From Amycolatopsis bullii (lineage in GTDB: Bacteria; Actinomycetota; Actinomycetes; Mycobacteriales; Pseudonocardiaceae), in NCBI RefSeq assembly GCF_014654205.1, contig NZ_BNAW01000003.1, positions 124,001-188,000 of the forward strand: a stretch of DNA of 64,000 bases. Reading direction: 5' to 3'. Of this stretch, positions 16,962-25,892 are shown piece after piece; position 1 is the stretch's first letter; each line of letters starts with the position of its first letter. The notes beneath the pieces were generated by a model. The model was not told the origin of the DNA and ran no database searches. It was given only the letters and a program-made list of their open reading frames with translations. The translations under genes and the position numbers were made by a program.

Positions 16962-17762
16962 ATGACCGAGCATGCCGCACTACTGGACATCGCGCGCGAG
17001 GCCGTCGCGAAGGCGACGGAGATCGTCAGGTCGCGCCCGAGTTTTTCCGTTTCCGCGAAAGGCGATCGCGACCTGGTGACCGACGTCGACACCGCGGTCG
17101 AGGACGCGCTGCGGGCGTTCCTCGCCGCCGAGACGCCGGAGATCGGGATCCTCGGCGAGGAGCGCGGCCGCAGCGGGGACGGCGGTGGCCGCTGGTGGGC
17201 GCTCGACCCCATCGACGGGACGGCGAACTTCGCCCGCGGAATTCCGCTCTGCGGGATTTCCCTGGCGCTGGTGGACGGCGAGCACAGCACGGTCGCCGCG
17301 ATCACGCTGCCGTACCTCGGCGTCACGTATACCGCCGCGCGCGGCGAAGGTGCCTTCGCGAACGGAAACCGTGTCGGCGCTTCGACCGCGACGGAAATGT
17401 CCGACGCGATGATCGCCGTCGGGGACTTCGCGATCGGCGAGCTCGCCGAGGAGAAGAACCGCGCGCGGCTGACGCTGCTGTCGGACCTCGGCGCGCGGGC
17501 GCAGAAGATCCGGATGCTCGGCACCGCGGCCATCGACCTCGCCTGGGTGGCGGACGGAAAGCTCGACGCCGCACTGATCCTGTCCAACAACCCGTGGGAC
17601 ACCATGGCCGGCGTGCTGCTCGTGCGCGAGGCCGGCGGCGCCGTCGTGGACCGGGACGGCAGCGAGCACACGGTCGGTTCCGCGGCGACGATCGCCGTCG
17701 GCGCCGGGCTGCGCAAGGAGATCGTGGACGCACTTGATCGCGCCTACGGGGTTGTTCGTTAG
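16962..17762 (+). CDS. Inositol-monophosphatase-family phosphatase
   Basis: 266 residues of the lithium-sensitive phosphatase family: metal site 1 in GILGEERG, the signature WALDPIDGTANFARGIPLCG (about residues 83-102), and the C-terminal site NNPWDTMAGVLLVREAGG. It hydrolyses a phosphate monoester such as inositol phosphate, histidinol phosphate or another small metabolite. It is divergent from the creatininase-type gene 28 bp away. In this setting it could remove phosphate from a ribosyl- or ribityl-amino-pyrimidine intermediate. A housekeeping role is equally possible. Confidence 0.9.
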   Translation: MTEHAALLDIAREAVAKATEIVRSRPSFSVSAKGDRDLVTDVDTAVEDALRAFLAAETPEIGILGEERGRSGDGGGRWWALDPIDGTANFARGIPLCGISLALVDGEHSTVAAITLPYLGVTYTAARGEGAFANGNRVGASTATEMSDAMIAVGDFAIGELAEEKNRARLTLLSDLGARAQKIRMLGTAAIDLAWVADGKLDAALILSNNPWDTMAGVLLVREAGGAVVDRDGSEHTVGSAATIAVGAGLRKEIVDALDRAYGVVR

Positions 17763-17900
17763 GATTCCCGGGTACACCGTGGGCGGCGCCACAGCGCTCG
17801 TTTGCGCTGTCCGCGCAAGGTTTTCGGTTACGTTGGTACCGGTCGGCCGCCCAGGCTGGCATGCTGACCGGATCTCGTCGGCCACTTCGGAGAATGGTGG

Positions 17901-19382
17901 ATGCTCGTGGAAAGTCGCCGGATCCGCGATCGGTACCGGCTGCTCGAGCCGATCGGCGGCGGCGCGATGGGCACGGTGTGGCGGGCCCAGGACGAAAAGC
18001 TCGACCGCACCGTGGCGATCAAGGAACTCCTGCTGCCGCACGACCACGACGAGCAACGCACCCAAGAGGCGAAGAACCGCGCGATGCGCGAGGCGCGGAT
18101 CGCCGCGCGGCTGCAGCATTCCCACGCGATCACCGTGTTCGCTGTCCTCGAAGAGGAGGACCGGCCGTGGCTGGTGATGGAGTACCTGCCGTCGAAGAGC
18201 TTGGCCCTCGTGCTCGGCGAGGAGCCGGCGACGGTCGACGACGCCATCCGCGTCGGCGTGCAGATCAGCTCGGCGCTGGCCGGCGCGCACCGCGCCGGGG
18301 TCGTGCACCGCGACGTGAAGCCGGCCAACATCCTGGTCTCCGAGGACGGCACAGCCAAGATCACCGACTTCGGCATCTCGCGCGCGATCGGTGACGTCAA
18401 GCTGACGGCCACCGGGGAGATCGCCGGCACGCCCGCGTACCTCGCGCCGGAAGTGGCCCGCGGCGAGGACGCGGACTTCGCCGCCGACGTCTTCTCGCTC
18501 GGCGCCACGCTGTACGCCGCCGTCGAAGGCCAGTCGCCGTACGGCACGGCCGACAACCCGATCGCCTTGCTCTACAAGGCCTCCAGCGGCGAGATCGTGC
18601 CGCCGGAGAAGGCGGGCCGGCTGACGCCGCTGCTGCTGCGGATGCTCGCCACCGAGCCGGCCGAGCGCCCGTCGATGGACGAGGTCGAGCAGGAGCTGCG
18701 GGCGCTGCTGCCGGACGCCGAGCCGGGCGACTCGGTGCTCGCCGCGACGGTGCCGGAGACCGAGCCGCCCGCCGTCCCGACCGTGCCGGCCGCCGTGTCC
18801 GTGCCCGCGGGCGAGGTCACCGCGGTGTCGCCGGGCGCGCGCAAGGGCCTGATCGCCGTCGGGGCGGGCGCGGCGCTGCTGTGCGTGGCGGTCGTCGTGG
18901 CGATCCTGCTGGTCGTGCGGCAGAAGCCGCCGGCGGACAACGTCGCCGCCCCGCCACCCTCGCCGACGCCGTCCACGTCGGCAACGGCCACCCAGCCGAC
19001 GCCGTCTCCGTCGCCGACGCCGTCGTCTTCTCCTTCGCCGACGCCGCCGACCTCGGCACCGGCGACTTCGCCGACGGTCTCGACGGTGTCCTCGACGAAG
19101 ACGGCGGCCCAGGCGCTGAGCGAGTACTACGCACTGCTCCCGAACAATCCGCAGGCGGCGTGGAACCTGCTCACGGACAAGTTCAAGGCGTCGCGCAACC
19201 AGACGTACGAGAAGTACAAGGCCTTCTGGGGCCAGTACCGGAAGGTGGAGGCGTCCAACGTCAAGGAGATCGGGACCAACCAGGTCACCGCGCACGTCAC
19301 CTACGACGGGGCCAAGCCCGAGAACGACACGTTCACGCTCGTCCAGGTGAACGGAATCTGGATGATTGACGCGCAGAGCTGA
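17901..19382 (+). CDS. Transmembrane Ser/Thr protein kinase
   Basis: 493 residues. The kinase domain at about 12-270 has YRLLEPIGGGAMGTVWRA (glycine loop), VAIKELLLP (Lys), GVVHRDVKPANILV (catalytic loop), ITDFGISR and GTPAYLAPEVARGEDADF. A single transmembrane helix (about 313-335, LIAVGAGAALLCVAVVVAILLVV) leads to a Pro/Ser/Thr linker and a roughly 95-residue extracellular domain (AAQALSEYYALLPNNPQAAW to the end) without PASTA repeats. It is a one-component sensor kinase of the PknB class with an unidentified ligand. The 138 bp upstream, after the phosphatase gene, holds its promoter. Confidence 0.94.
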   Translation: MLVESRRIRDRYRLLEPIGGGAMGTVWRAQDEKLDRTVAIKELLLPHDHDEQRTQEAKNRAMREARIAARLQHSHAITVFAVLEEEDRPWLVMEYLPSKSLALVLGEEPATVDDAIRVGVQISSALAGAHRAGVVHRDVKPANILVSEDGTAKITDFGISRAIGDVKLTATGEIAGTPAYLAPEVARGEDADFAADVFSLGATLYAAVEGQSPYGTADNPIALLYKASSGEIVPPEKAGRLTPLLLRMLATEPAERPSMDEVEQELRALLPDAEPGDSVLAATVPETEPPAVPTVPAAVSVPAGEVTAVSPGARKGLIAVGAGAALLCVAVVVAILLVVRQKPPADNVAAPPPSPTPSTSATATQPTPSPSPTPSSSPSPTPPTSAPATSPTVSTVSSTKTAAQALSEYYALLPNNPQAAWNLLTDKFKASRNQTYEKYKAFWGQYRKVEASNVKEIGTNQVTAHVTYDGAKPENDTFTLVQVNGIWMIDAQS

Positions 19383-19485
19383 ACCGACCCGGCTTGGGGT
19401 GCGTGTGACGTATGAGCCGTCACCGCCGTCGACCCACGCTGGAGGTAGCCGTGCCCGTATCCACCGCCCTGCCCCGGCGCGCGCG

Positions 19486-20562
19486 ATGAGGCCCGCCGAC
19501 CCGATGGTGTTCATCCTCCCGGCCGCGCCGCCGGGCAGCGACACCTACGACAAGCGGATGTGCCAGAACCTGCCCGCCGTCGGGCAGCCGGTGCTGGAGC
19601 TGCCGATCGCCGGCGACTGGCCGGAGCCGGACGCGACGTCGAGACGGAGACTGGCGCGGTCCCTCGCCGCGCTGCCGGACCGGACGGTCGTGCTGCTCGA
19701 CGGCATGATCGCCGCTGGCGTGCCCGAGATCGTCGTCCCGCACGCGCGGCGCCTGCGCCTGGCCGTGCTGGTGCACCAGGCCCTGGCCGACGAGCCGGGC
19801 CTCGCGCCCGCGCACGCCGCCGAGCTGGACGCGTGCGAGCGCGAGACGCTGCGGATGGCCGGCATGGTCGTCGCGACCAGCCCGTGGCTGGCCCGGCTGC
19901 TGATCGACCGCCACGACCTGGACCCGGGCCGCGTCTACGTGGCCAAGCCCGGCACCGACGCGGCCCCGCTCGCGGCGGGCGCGGACGGCGTGTCCCGGCT
20001 GCTCTGCGTGGGTGACGTGACCCGCCGCAACGGCCACGACGTGCTGGTCCAGGCCCTCGGCGAGGTCGACCACCTGGCCCTGTCGTGCGTCTTCGCCGGT
20101 TCCTTGGAGACGGACCCGGCGTACGTCGGCGAGCTCGGCTGGTCGATCGAGCGCCTCGGCCTCGGCAACCGCATCACGCTGGCGGGCGACGCGGTCGACC
20201 TCGCCGCGGCCTACAACGCGGCGGACCTCCTGGTCATCCCGGCCCGCGCGGCGACCTCCGGCATGTACGTGGCCCAGGCACTGGCCAGGGGCATCCCGGT
20301 CCTGGCCACCGAGGTCGGCGGCGTGCACGACGCCCTCGGCGTCGACGCGGACGGCGAGATGCCGGGCCTGCTGGTGGAGCCGGACGACCCGTACGCGCTG
20401 GCGGACGCCCTGCACCGCTGGTACGCGGACCCGGAGCTGCGCCGCTCCCTGCGCACGGCGGCGCTGGGGAGGGGCAGTGCGTTGGAGGAGTGGGACGTGG
20501 CGGCCCGCCGGCTGACGCACGTCCTGTCGCGGCTGGCGTCGGAACCGCGGATCGTCGCTTGA
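19486..20562 (+). CDS. Glycosyltransferase, paralogue of the one at 12,693
   Basis: 358 residues from ATG 19486; a longer frame back to 19,366 overlaps the kinase gene and is not family-like. It shares long stretches with the glycosyltransferase at 12,693: GDWPEPDA near the N-terminus, VVLLDGMIAAGVPEIVVPHA, ERETLRMAGMVVATS, SRLLCVGDVTRRNGHDVLVQAL. In the donor-site motif ARAATSGMYVAQALARG the first catalytic Glu of E-x7-E reads Thr (the segment aligned with [11 protein letters not shown]), and the second is Gln. It may therefore have weak or altered activity. No partner genes of the pterin cluster are duplicated with it. Confidence 0.85.
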   Translation: MRPADPMVFILPAAPPGSDTYDKRMCQNLPAVGQPVLELPIAGDWPEPDATSRRRLARSLAALPDRTVVLLDGMIAAGVPEIVVPHARRLRLAVLVHQALADEPGLAPAHAAELDACERETLRMAGMVVATSPWLARLLIDRHDLDPGRVYVAKPGTDAAPLAAGADGVSRLLCVGDVTRRNGHDVLVQALGEVDHLALSCVFAGSLETDPAYVGELGWSIERLGLGNRITLAGDAVDLAAAYNAADLLVIPARAATSGMYVAQALARGIPVLATEVGGVHDALGVDADGEMPGLLVEPDDPYALADALHRWYADPELRRSLRTAALGRGSALEEWDVAARRLTHVLSRLASEPRIVA

Positions 20563-20600
20563 CGCTTGCCGGGGTGCTGAGGTTCCACGACCCTGGCCCG

Positions 20601-21152
20601 ATGTGGCCTGGACGCCGAACCTCGTCGCCGACCGAACTCACCTCCGAGCGGGGCTATCTGGAACTGGTGGGGCGCCAGCCCGACCAACCGCTCCGGGAGG
20701 TCTTCCTCGGCTTCCGCGATCTCGTCTCCGCGGACATCGACTGGATCGATTCCCGGAAGAAGCGCTTCAAAAGACCGGCCTCCTGGGTGCGCGTCGCCAC
20801 CCTGGTGCTCACCGCGTTGTCCACGATCGTGCTCGGCATCCCGGAGATCCCCTTCCGGGCGTCGATCGCCTTGCCGCTGGTCGCCGCGGTCACGTTGCTG
20901 GCCGGGCTGGAGTCCTTCTTCACCTGGCGCTCGCGCTGGTTGCTCATGGAAGAGACGCAGTATCGGATGAACCGGCTGCGCGACGAGATGGACTACTACC
21001 TGGTCACCACTCCGGCGGCCGACCTGGAACGAAGCCGGCTCGACCGGTTCTATGCCGAGCAGCAGGACCTGTGGGCCGACGTGAGCCGCCGCTGGGTGGA
21101 GTTCCGCAAGCACGACCGGCCACCGCAGCCGGAGGTCCGGCCCTCGCCCTGA
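20601..21152 (+). CDS. DUF4231-like two-TM membrane protein
   Basis: 183 residues from ATG 20601; TTG 20558 or GTG 20573 could give a slightly longer N-terminus. It has a charged amphipathic N-terminal part, two adjacent hydrophobic helices (VRVATLVLTALSTIVLGI and FRASIALPLVAAVTLLAGLESFF), then a long helical tail containing EETQYRMNRLRDEMDYYL and FYAEQQDLWADVSRRWVEF. This is the DUF4231/SLATT-like layout. Related SLATT proteins are proposed membrane effectors in bacterial conflict systems, but no nucleotide-cyclase or sensor gene is next to it here. Function is unknown. Confidence 0.7.
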   Translation: MWPGRRTSSPTELTSERGYLELVGRQPDQPLREVFLGFRDLVSADIDWIDSRKKRFKRPASWVRVATLVLTALSTIVLGIPEIPFRASIALPLVAAVTLLAGLESFFTWRSRWLLMEETQYRMNRLRDEMDYYLVTTPAADLERSRLDRFYAEQQDLWADVSRRWVEFRKHDRPPQPEVRPSP

Positions 21153-21162
21153 CCTGGTGGAA

Positions 21163-21189
21163 CGGTTCGCCGGTGCCTCCGGCGAACCG
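21163..21189. terminator. Bidirectional hairpin terminator
   Basis: An 11-base perfect stem (arms CGGTTCGCCGG and CCGGCGAACCG) with a 5-base loop lies between the convergent stops of the two-TM protein gene (21,152) and the GH92 gene (21,195). There is no U tract, as is common in actinomycetes. Its location and symmetry support termination in both directions. Confidence 0.75.
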
Positions 21190-21194
21190 AACCG

Positions 21195-24100
21195 TCACGC
21201 CAGGGTGAGCGCGTAGATCTCCACCCGCGGATCATTCGGCAGGCTCACCGACTGCACGGTCTTCCCACCATCCAGCCCCGCCGAGATCCCGAACAACCGC
21301 ACCGGCGGCCCGTCGACCCCGCTGCCCGCCTTGATCCGGTGCGGCATCTCCAGCACCACCGGGCTCCCGGACCCGGCCCAGTCGCCGAACGTCAACGCCA
21401 GGTCGGCGCTCGTCCCGTCCGTGTAGTGCGCCGTCACCGTCGTCGACACCGGGCCGTTGTGCGACGCCCCCACCAGGCGGAGCGCCGTGTGCTGACCCGC
21501 CGGTACCAGCAGCGACTGCCCACGGGCCTCCACGAAGTTGGGCGAAGTCCCCGAGGCGTCCGGCGCCGCGTACGTGACGCCGTCCCAGACCACCGGGCCC
21601 GCCGCCGGGAGCAGTCCGGCGTCGTAGCTCCAGCCGCTGCCGTCGAAGTTGCCTTCCGTGGACGCGGCCACCGTCGCCGTGCCGTCGTGGTTCAAGTCGC
21701 GGCCCAGGTCCACCGCGCACTGGGGGCCCGGTGACACGCAGGCCGCGGGCGTGCGGACCTCGATCGTCGCCGAGCGCGTCACCTTGTTCGCGCCCAAGCC
21801 GGACACCGTCACCTGCACCGGGTACGTTCCGACGGCCGCGCCAGCTGGCACGCTCAGCGTGATCGGCACCGTCTGCTGCACCGGCAGCCGTCCGGACCAG
21901 GGCAGGAGCAGCGGCTGGAAGCGGGCCTTCCACGGCGACGTGACCGAAACCGTCACCGGCTGCAGGCCCGGGTTCTGCGCCACCACGTCCAGGTCGAGGT
22001 GCACCTGCTGGGCCGCCCCGGCCGGGATCACCACGGACGTCTGCCGCAGCGAAGCGTCGACGTGCCGCCGCTGGTCGCCCGGCGCGTTGTTCACCGACGG
22101 CGGCGCCGCGGACGGCGACGTCCCCCACGTCGACGGCCGCGAGCCGAGCTGGTGCGAGAGCTTCCCGCCGTGGGCCAGCGCGGACCAGTCCAGGGACGTC
22201 TGCCGGACGTCCCGGCCGTTGAGCGACACGCTCTGGATGTACCGGTTCGTGTCGCTCGCGCCCGGCGCCGACACCGTGAGCGTGCCGCCCTGCGACGAGC
22301 CGTACTGTCCGATGCGGACGGTCGCCGACTCGAACTGCGGGCTCGACAGCGCGAGGAAGTTCGCGCCGCTCATCGTCGGGTACAGGCCGAGCGAGGAGAA
22401 GACGTACCAGGCCGACATGGTGCCGAGGTCGTCGTTGCCGGTCATGCCGTCGGGGCCGGTGGTGAACAGCGTCATCGCCGCGCGGACGACGGTCGCGGTC
22501 TTCGCCGGAGCGCCGACCCAGTTGTACATGTAGGGCGCGAGCAGGTCGGGTTCGTTGTTCGGGTTGTAGGTCGCCTTGCCGTAGTAGTCGTACGGGCTGG
22601 CGATCCAGTCCTTCCGCGCGGTGCCCGCCGGGTCCTGCAAGAGGTTGCTGTAGGCGAAGAACGAGTCCAGGCGCTTCTCGGTCGCCGTCCGGCCGCCCAT
22701 CAGCGAGACGAGCCCGGCCGGGTCCTGCGGCACGAGCCACTGGTACTGGTAGGCGCCGCCTTCGTGGAACTGGTGGCCGGCGTCGACCGGGTTGTACGGC
22801 GTGACGAACGTGCCCTCGGTGGTGCGCGGGCGGAACTGCTGGATCGAGGAGTCCCACAGGTTGCGGTACCACTGGCCGCGGTCGGCGAACATCCGCGCGT
22901 CCGCCTGGTGGCCGAGCCCGCGGGCCATCAGCGCGAGCGAGGCGTCCGCCGCGGCGTACTCCATGGTCGCCGACGCCGGGTGCTCGCAGTCGTTGTCGCC
23001 GCCCTTGGCCGCGCAGTCCTTGCCGAGTTCCAGCCCGCTCGGGATGTACCCGCGCTCGTTGTAATAGTTGACGCCGGAGCGGCCGTTGTACGGCGAATCG
23101 GCGGGCGGCGTGCTGGTCGCGTTCTTCTTGAGCAGCGCGTACGCCTCTTCCTCGTGCCCGGCGAGCAGGCCCTTCGACCAGGCCTCGACGAGGAACGGCG
23201 TCACCGGGTCGCCGGTCATGATGTTCGTTTCGCTCTCGGCCAGCGCCCAGCGCGGCAGCCACCCGCCGTCGCGCCCGATGGCGACGACCGACAGGGCCAC
23301 GTCCCGTGCGACCTGCGGTTCCAGCATTTCGAGGAGCTGGTTCTGCGGCCGGTAGGTGTCCCACAGCGAGAAGTTCTGGTACGGCGTGTAGCCGCTCGCC
23401 GTGTGCACCTTGCCGTCGAAGCCGGTGTACGCGCCGTCGGTGTCGCCGGCCAGGTTCGGGTGCAGCTGCGCGTGGTAGAGCGCGGTGTAGAACGCCGTCT
23501 GCCGCTCGGTCGTGCCGCCGGCGATCTTGATCGCGCCGAGCCGGTCGGCCCACTGCTGGTGCAGCGCGGCCCGCGTCGCGTCGAAGTCGTAGTCCGACGT
23601 CTCCGCCGCGAGGTTCTTCCGGGCGCCGTCGAGACCGGTGTAGGACAGGCCGACCTTGAGCACGACGTCGTGGTCGGTGGTCGCGTCGAAGCTCGCCCAG
23701 GCGCCGTTGCTCCCGGTGCCCGCGGCGTCGCGGCTGCCGGCGGTGCGCGTCGAGCCGCGCCAGGTGCCGAACGAGCTGAACGGCCGGTCGAAGGTGGCGG
23801 TGAAGTAGACGGTGTGTTCGTCGTGCCCGGCGCAGAACCCGCCGGCCTTGACCCGCCCTTCGAGCGTCCGGTCGCCGACGACGTGGATCTCGGAGTCCTT
23901 GACCGACTGGTTGGCCTGGCCGGTGTTGAACAGGACGTTCGCCTGGCCGGTCGACGGGAAGGTGTAGCGCTGCCAGCCGGTGCGCGCGGTCGCCGTCAGT
24001 TCCGCGTTGACGCCGTACTTCTTGAGGCCGACGCGGTAGTAGCCCGGTTCGGCATGTTCGTCGTCGTGGCTGTACTCGGACCGGTAGGCGTTCTTGTCAA

Positions 24101-24431
24101 CGTTGTCCACGGCGCCGGTGGTCGGCATGATCGGCAGCTCGCCCATCACGCCGCAGCCGACGCCGGACAGGTGGGTCTGGCTGAAGCCGTAGATCGCGTT
24201 CTGCAGGTAGTCGTAGCCGCCCTGGCCGCCGGTGTCCGGGCTGACCTGCACCATCCCGAAGGGCGCACTGGCGCCCGGGAAGGTGTTCCCGAAGTTCTGC
24301 GTGCCGACGAACGGGTTGACCAGGCTCACCGGATCGGCGCTGGTCTCGGCGTGCGCGGTGGCCTGGGTCGTGGCGGCGACCACGAGCCCGATGGCCGCCG
24401 CGGCGATCAGTTGTCTGCTTGGCGACCGCAT
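21195..24431 (-). CDS. Secreted GH92 alpha-mannosidase with NEW3 domain
   Basis: 1,078 residues. A Sec signal peptide (LIAAAAIGLVVAATTQATAHAE) precedes GH92: the N-terminal beta-sandwich begins VNPFVGTQNFGNTFPGASAPFGMVQVSPD. The (alpha/alpha)6 catalytic part contains FSLWDTYRPQNQLL, GDPVTPFLVEAW and MTGNDDLGTMSAWYVFSSLGLYP with the general acid/base region. A NEW3-type Ig-like domain (about 780-880) and a C-terminal jelly-roll (about 895-1078) follow. GH92 enzymes are Ca-dependent exo-acting mannosidases that use an inverting mechanism on alpha-1,2/1,3/1,4/1,6 mannosides, such as yeast mannan or N-glycans. GGGAGGTG precedes the ATG. An operator lies 20 bp upstream. Confidence 0.95.
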   Translation of the reverse strand: MRSPSRQLIAAAAIGLVVAATTQATAHAETSADPVSLVNPFVGTQNFGNTFPGASAPFGMVQVSPDTGGQGGYDYLQNAIYGFSQTHLSGVGCGVMGELPIMPTTGAVDNVDKNAYRSEYSHDDEHAEPGYYRVGLKKYGVNAELTATARTGWQRYTFPSTGQANVLFNTGQANQSVKDSEIHVVGDRTLEGRVKAGGFCAGHDEHTVYFTATFDRPFSSFGTWRGSTRTAGSRDAAGTGSNGAWASFDATTDHDVVLKVGLSYTGLDGARKNLAAETSDYDFDATRAALHQQWADRLGAIKIAGGTTERQTAFYTALYHAQLHPNLAGDTDGAYTGFDGKVHTASGYTPYQNFSLWDTYRPQNQLLEMLEPQVARDVALSVVAIGRDGGWLPRWALAESETNIMTGDPVTPFLVEAWSKGLLAGHEEEAYALLKKNATSTPPADSPYNGRSGVNYYNERGYIPSGLELGKDCAAKGGDNDCEHPASATMEYAAADASLALMARGLGHQADARMFADRGQWYRNLWDSSIQQFRPRTTEGTFVTPYNPVDAGHQFHEGGAYQYQWLVPQDPAGLVSLMGGRTATEKRLDSFFAYSNLLQDPAGTARKDWIASPYDYYGKATYNPNNEPDLLAPYMYNWVGAPAKTATVVRAAMTLFTTGPDGMTGNDDLGTMSAWYVFSSLGLYPTMSGANFLALSSPQFESATVRIGQYGSSQGGTLTVSAPGASDTNRYIQSVSLNGRDVRQTSLDWSALAHGGKLSHQLGSRPSTWGTSPSAAPPSVNNAPGDQRRHVDASLRQTSVVIPAGAAQQVHLDLDVVAQNPGLQPVTVSVTSPWKARFQPLLLPWSGRLPVQQTVPITLSVPAGAAVGTYPVQVTVSGLGANKVTRSATIEVRTPAACVSPGPQCAVDLGRDLNHDGTATVAASTEGNFDGSGWSYDAGLLPAAGPVVWDGVTYAAPDASGTSPNFVEARGQSLLVPAGQHTALRLVGASHNGPVSTTVTAHYTDGTSADLALTFGDWAGSGSPVVLEMPHRIKAGSGVDGPPVRLFGISAGLDGGKTVQSVSLPNDPRVEIYALTLA

Positions 24432-24450
24432 GGGGCGCGCACCTCCCAGG

Positions 24451-24464
24451 TGACAACGTTGTCA
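24451..24464. promoter_or_regulatory. LacI-type palindromic operator of the mannosidase gene
   Basis: TGACAACGTTGTCA is a perfect 14-bp palindrome 19 bp upstream of the GH92 start codon. The sequence resembles operators of actinobacterial LacI-family sugar repressors that control secreted glycoside hydrolases. No lacI gene is nearby, so the repressor must be encoded elsewhere. Confidence 0.75.
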
Positions 24465-24523
24465 GAAGCGGACTGTCCAGCAGCCTTTCACATCCGCGAA
24501 CATTTGAGAAGGCGGCAACCAGG

Positions 24524-25846
24524 TCAAGCCGTTGTCATGGCTTGCCGGAGCAGCCCCGCGGCGGCTTCGACGCCGGTGTCGGCGAGGTTGCCGTAGCCGA
24601 GGACGAGCGCGGGTTCGCCCGGCGTCGTCCGGTAGCCGTCGAGGTCGGCCACCTTGACACCCGCCGCCCTTGCCTTCCGGACGACGGCCGCGGCGTCCCG
24701 GTCGAGGTGGAGCACGAGGTGCAGTCCGGCCGCGACCCCGGAGAGCCGCACCGGTCCGAGCGCCTCGACGAGCTTGTCGCGCCGGGCGCGGTAGCGCAGC
24801 CGCGCCGCCCGCAGGTACCGGTCGTAGCCGCCGCCGGTGATGAAGCCCGCCAGCGCGAGCTGGTCCAGCACGGGCGGCGGGTGCGCCCGCACTGTCCACT
24901 GTGGAGGCAGGACGGCCCAGCCGAGCCCGAGCGCGGGACTGAGCGTCTTGCTGACCGACCCGAAGAGCGCGACCCGACCCGGGTCGGTGCCCTGGACGGT
25001 GCCGACGGGCCGCCGGTCGTACCGGAACTCGGCGTCGTAGTCGTCCTCCAGGATCAGGCCGTCGACGTCCCGCGCCCAGGCCAGCAGCTCGGCGCGCCGC
25101 CGGGGCGACAGGACCGAGCCGGTGGGGAACTGGTGCGCGGGCGTGACGAGCACGGCGCGGACACCCGCCGGGATCCGGCCGACGTCGAGGCCTTCGTCGT
25201 CGACCGGCACCGGGTGGACGGTCATCCCGGCGTCTTCGGCCGCCCGCCGCAGCCGCGTCCACCCCGGGTCCTCGACGGCGAGCCCGGTGCTGCCGCGCTC
25301 GACCAGGGCGCGGCACACGCCGGTCACGCCGTCGGTGACGCCGCCGCAGACCAGCACGGTGCCGGGCGCGGCGCCGCGGACGCGCCGGAGGTACTCGCCC
25401 AGGACCTGCCGCAGCCGGGGGTGCCCACCCGGTTCGGGGAGCCCGAAGTCGGTGTGCGGCGTGTTCGCGAGCACCTCGCGGACCGCTTCCGCCCACGGCC
25501 GGCGGGGGAAGTTCCGCAGGTCGGGCAGGCCCGGAGCGAGGTCGTACCGCGGCGCCGCCGCGCGCGGCGGTTCCTTCGCCGCCACCGCGTCACCCACCGG
25601 CCGGACCCGGGTGGCCGACCCGGTGCGCCCGGCCAGGTACCCCTCGGCGACGAGCTGGGCGTAGGCCTGCGTGACGACCCACCGCGAGCACCCGAGGTCG
25701 GCGGCGAGCCGGCGGCTCGGCGGGACGGTGCCGGCCAGGACGCCGTCCCGGATCGCCTTGCGCAGGGCGCTGGCCAGCTGTTCGTGCTTCGGTCCGCGCC
25801 CGGACAGCTCCAGCAGCACGCCCCAATTGGTCTGTGATCCAGGCAC
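24524..25846 (-). CDS. MocR/PdxR-type regulator (GntR winged helix plus aminotransferase fold)
   Basis: 440 residues from GTG 25846. The GntR-type winged helix (about 15-80) has LASALRKAIRDGVLAGTVPP and GCSRWVVTQAYAQLVAEGYL. The fold-type I aminotransferase-like domain contains VLVCGGVTDGVTGVCRALVE, the aspartate in ILEDDYDAEFRY and the PLP lysine in FGSVSKTLSPALGLGW. MocR regulators sense PLP or amino-acid adducts and control vitamin B6, GABA, taurine or similar genes. It is divergent from an aldo/keto reductase gene 46 bp away, whose spacer carries inverted GGATCG and CGATCC. That reductase is the likely target, perhaps a pyridoxal reductase; this is inference. Confidence 0.92.
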   Translation of the reverse strand: MPGSQTNWGVLLELSGRGPKHEQLASALRKAIRDGVLAGTVPPSRRLAADLGCSRWVVTQAYAQLVAEGYLAGRTGSATRVRPVGDAVAAKEPPRAAAPRYDLAPGLPDLRNFPRRPWAEAVREVLANTPHTDFGLPEPGGHPRLRQVLGEYLRRVRGAAPGTVLVCGGVTDGVTGVCRALVERGSTGLAVEDPGWTRLRRAAEDAGMTVHPVPVDDEGLDVGRIPAGVRAVLVTPAHQFPTGSVLSPRRRAELLAWARDVDGLILEDDYDAEFRYDRRPVGTVQGTDPGRVALFGSVSKTLSPALGLGWAVLPPQWTVRAHPPPVLDQLALAGFITGGGYDRYLRAARLRYRARRDKLVEALGPVRLSGVAAGLHLVLHLDRDAAAVVRKARAAGVKVADLDGYRTTPGEPALVLGYGNLADTGVEAAAGLLRQAMTTA

Positions 25847-25892
25847 GGTATTGGATCGTAGTACCGGACCGATCCCTCTTAGGTTCGTAATC

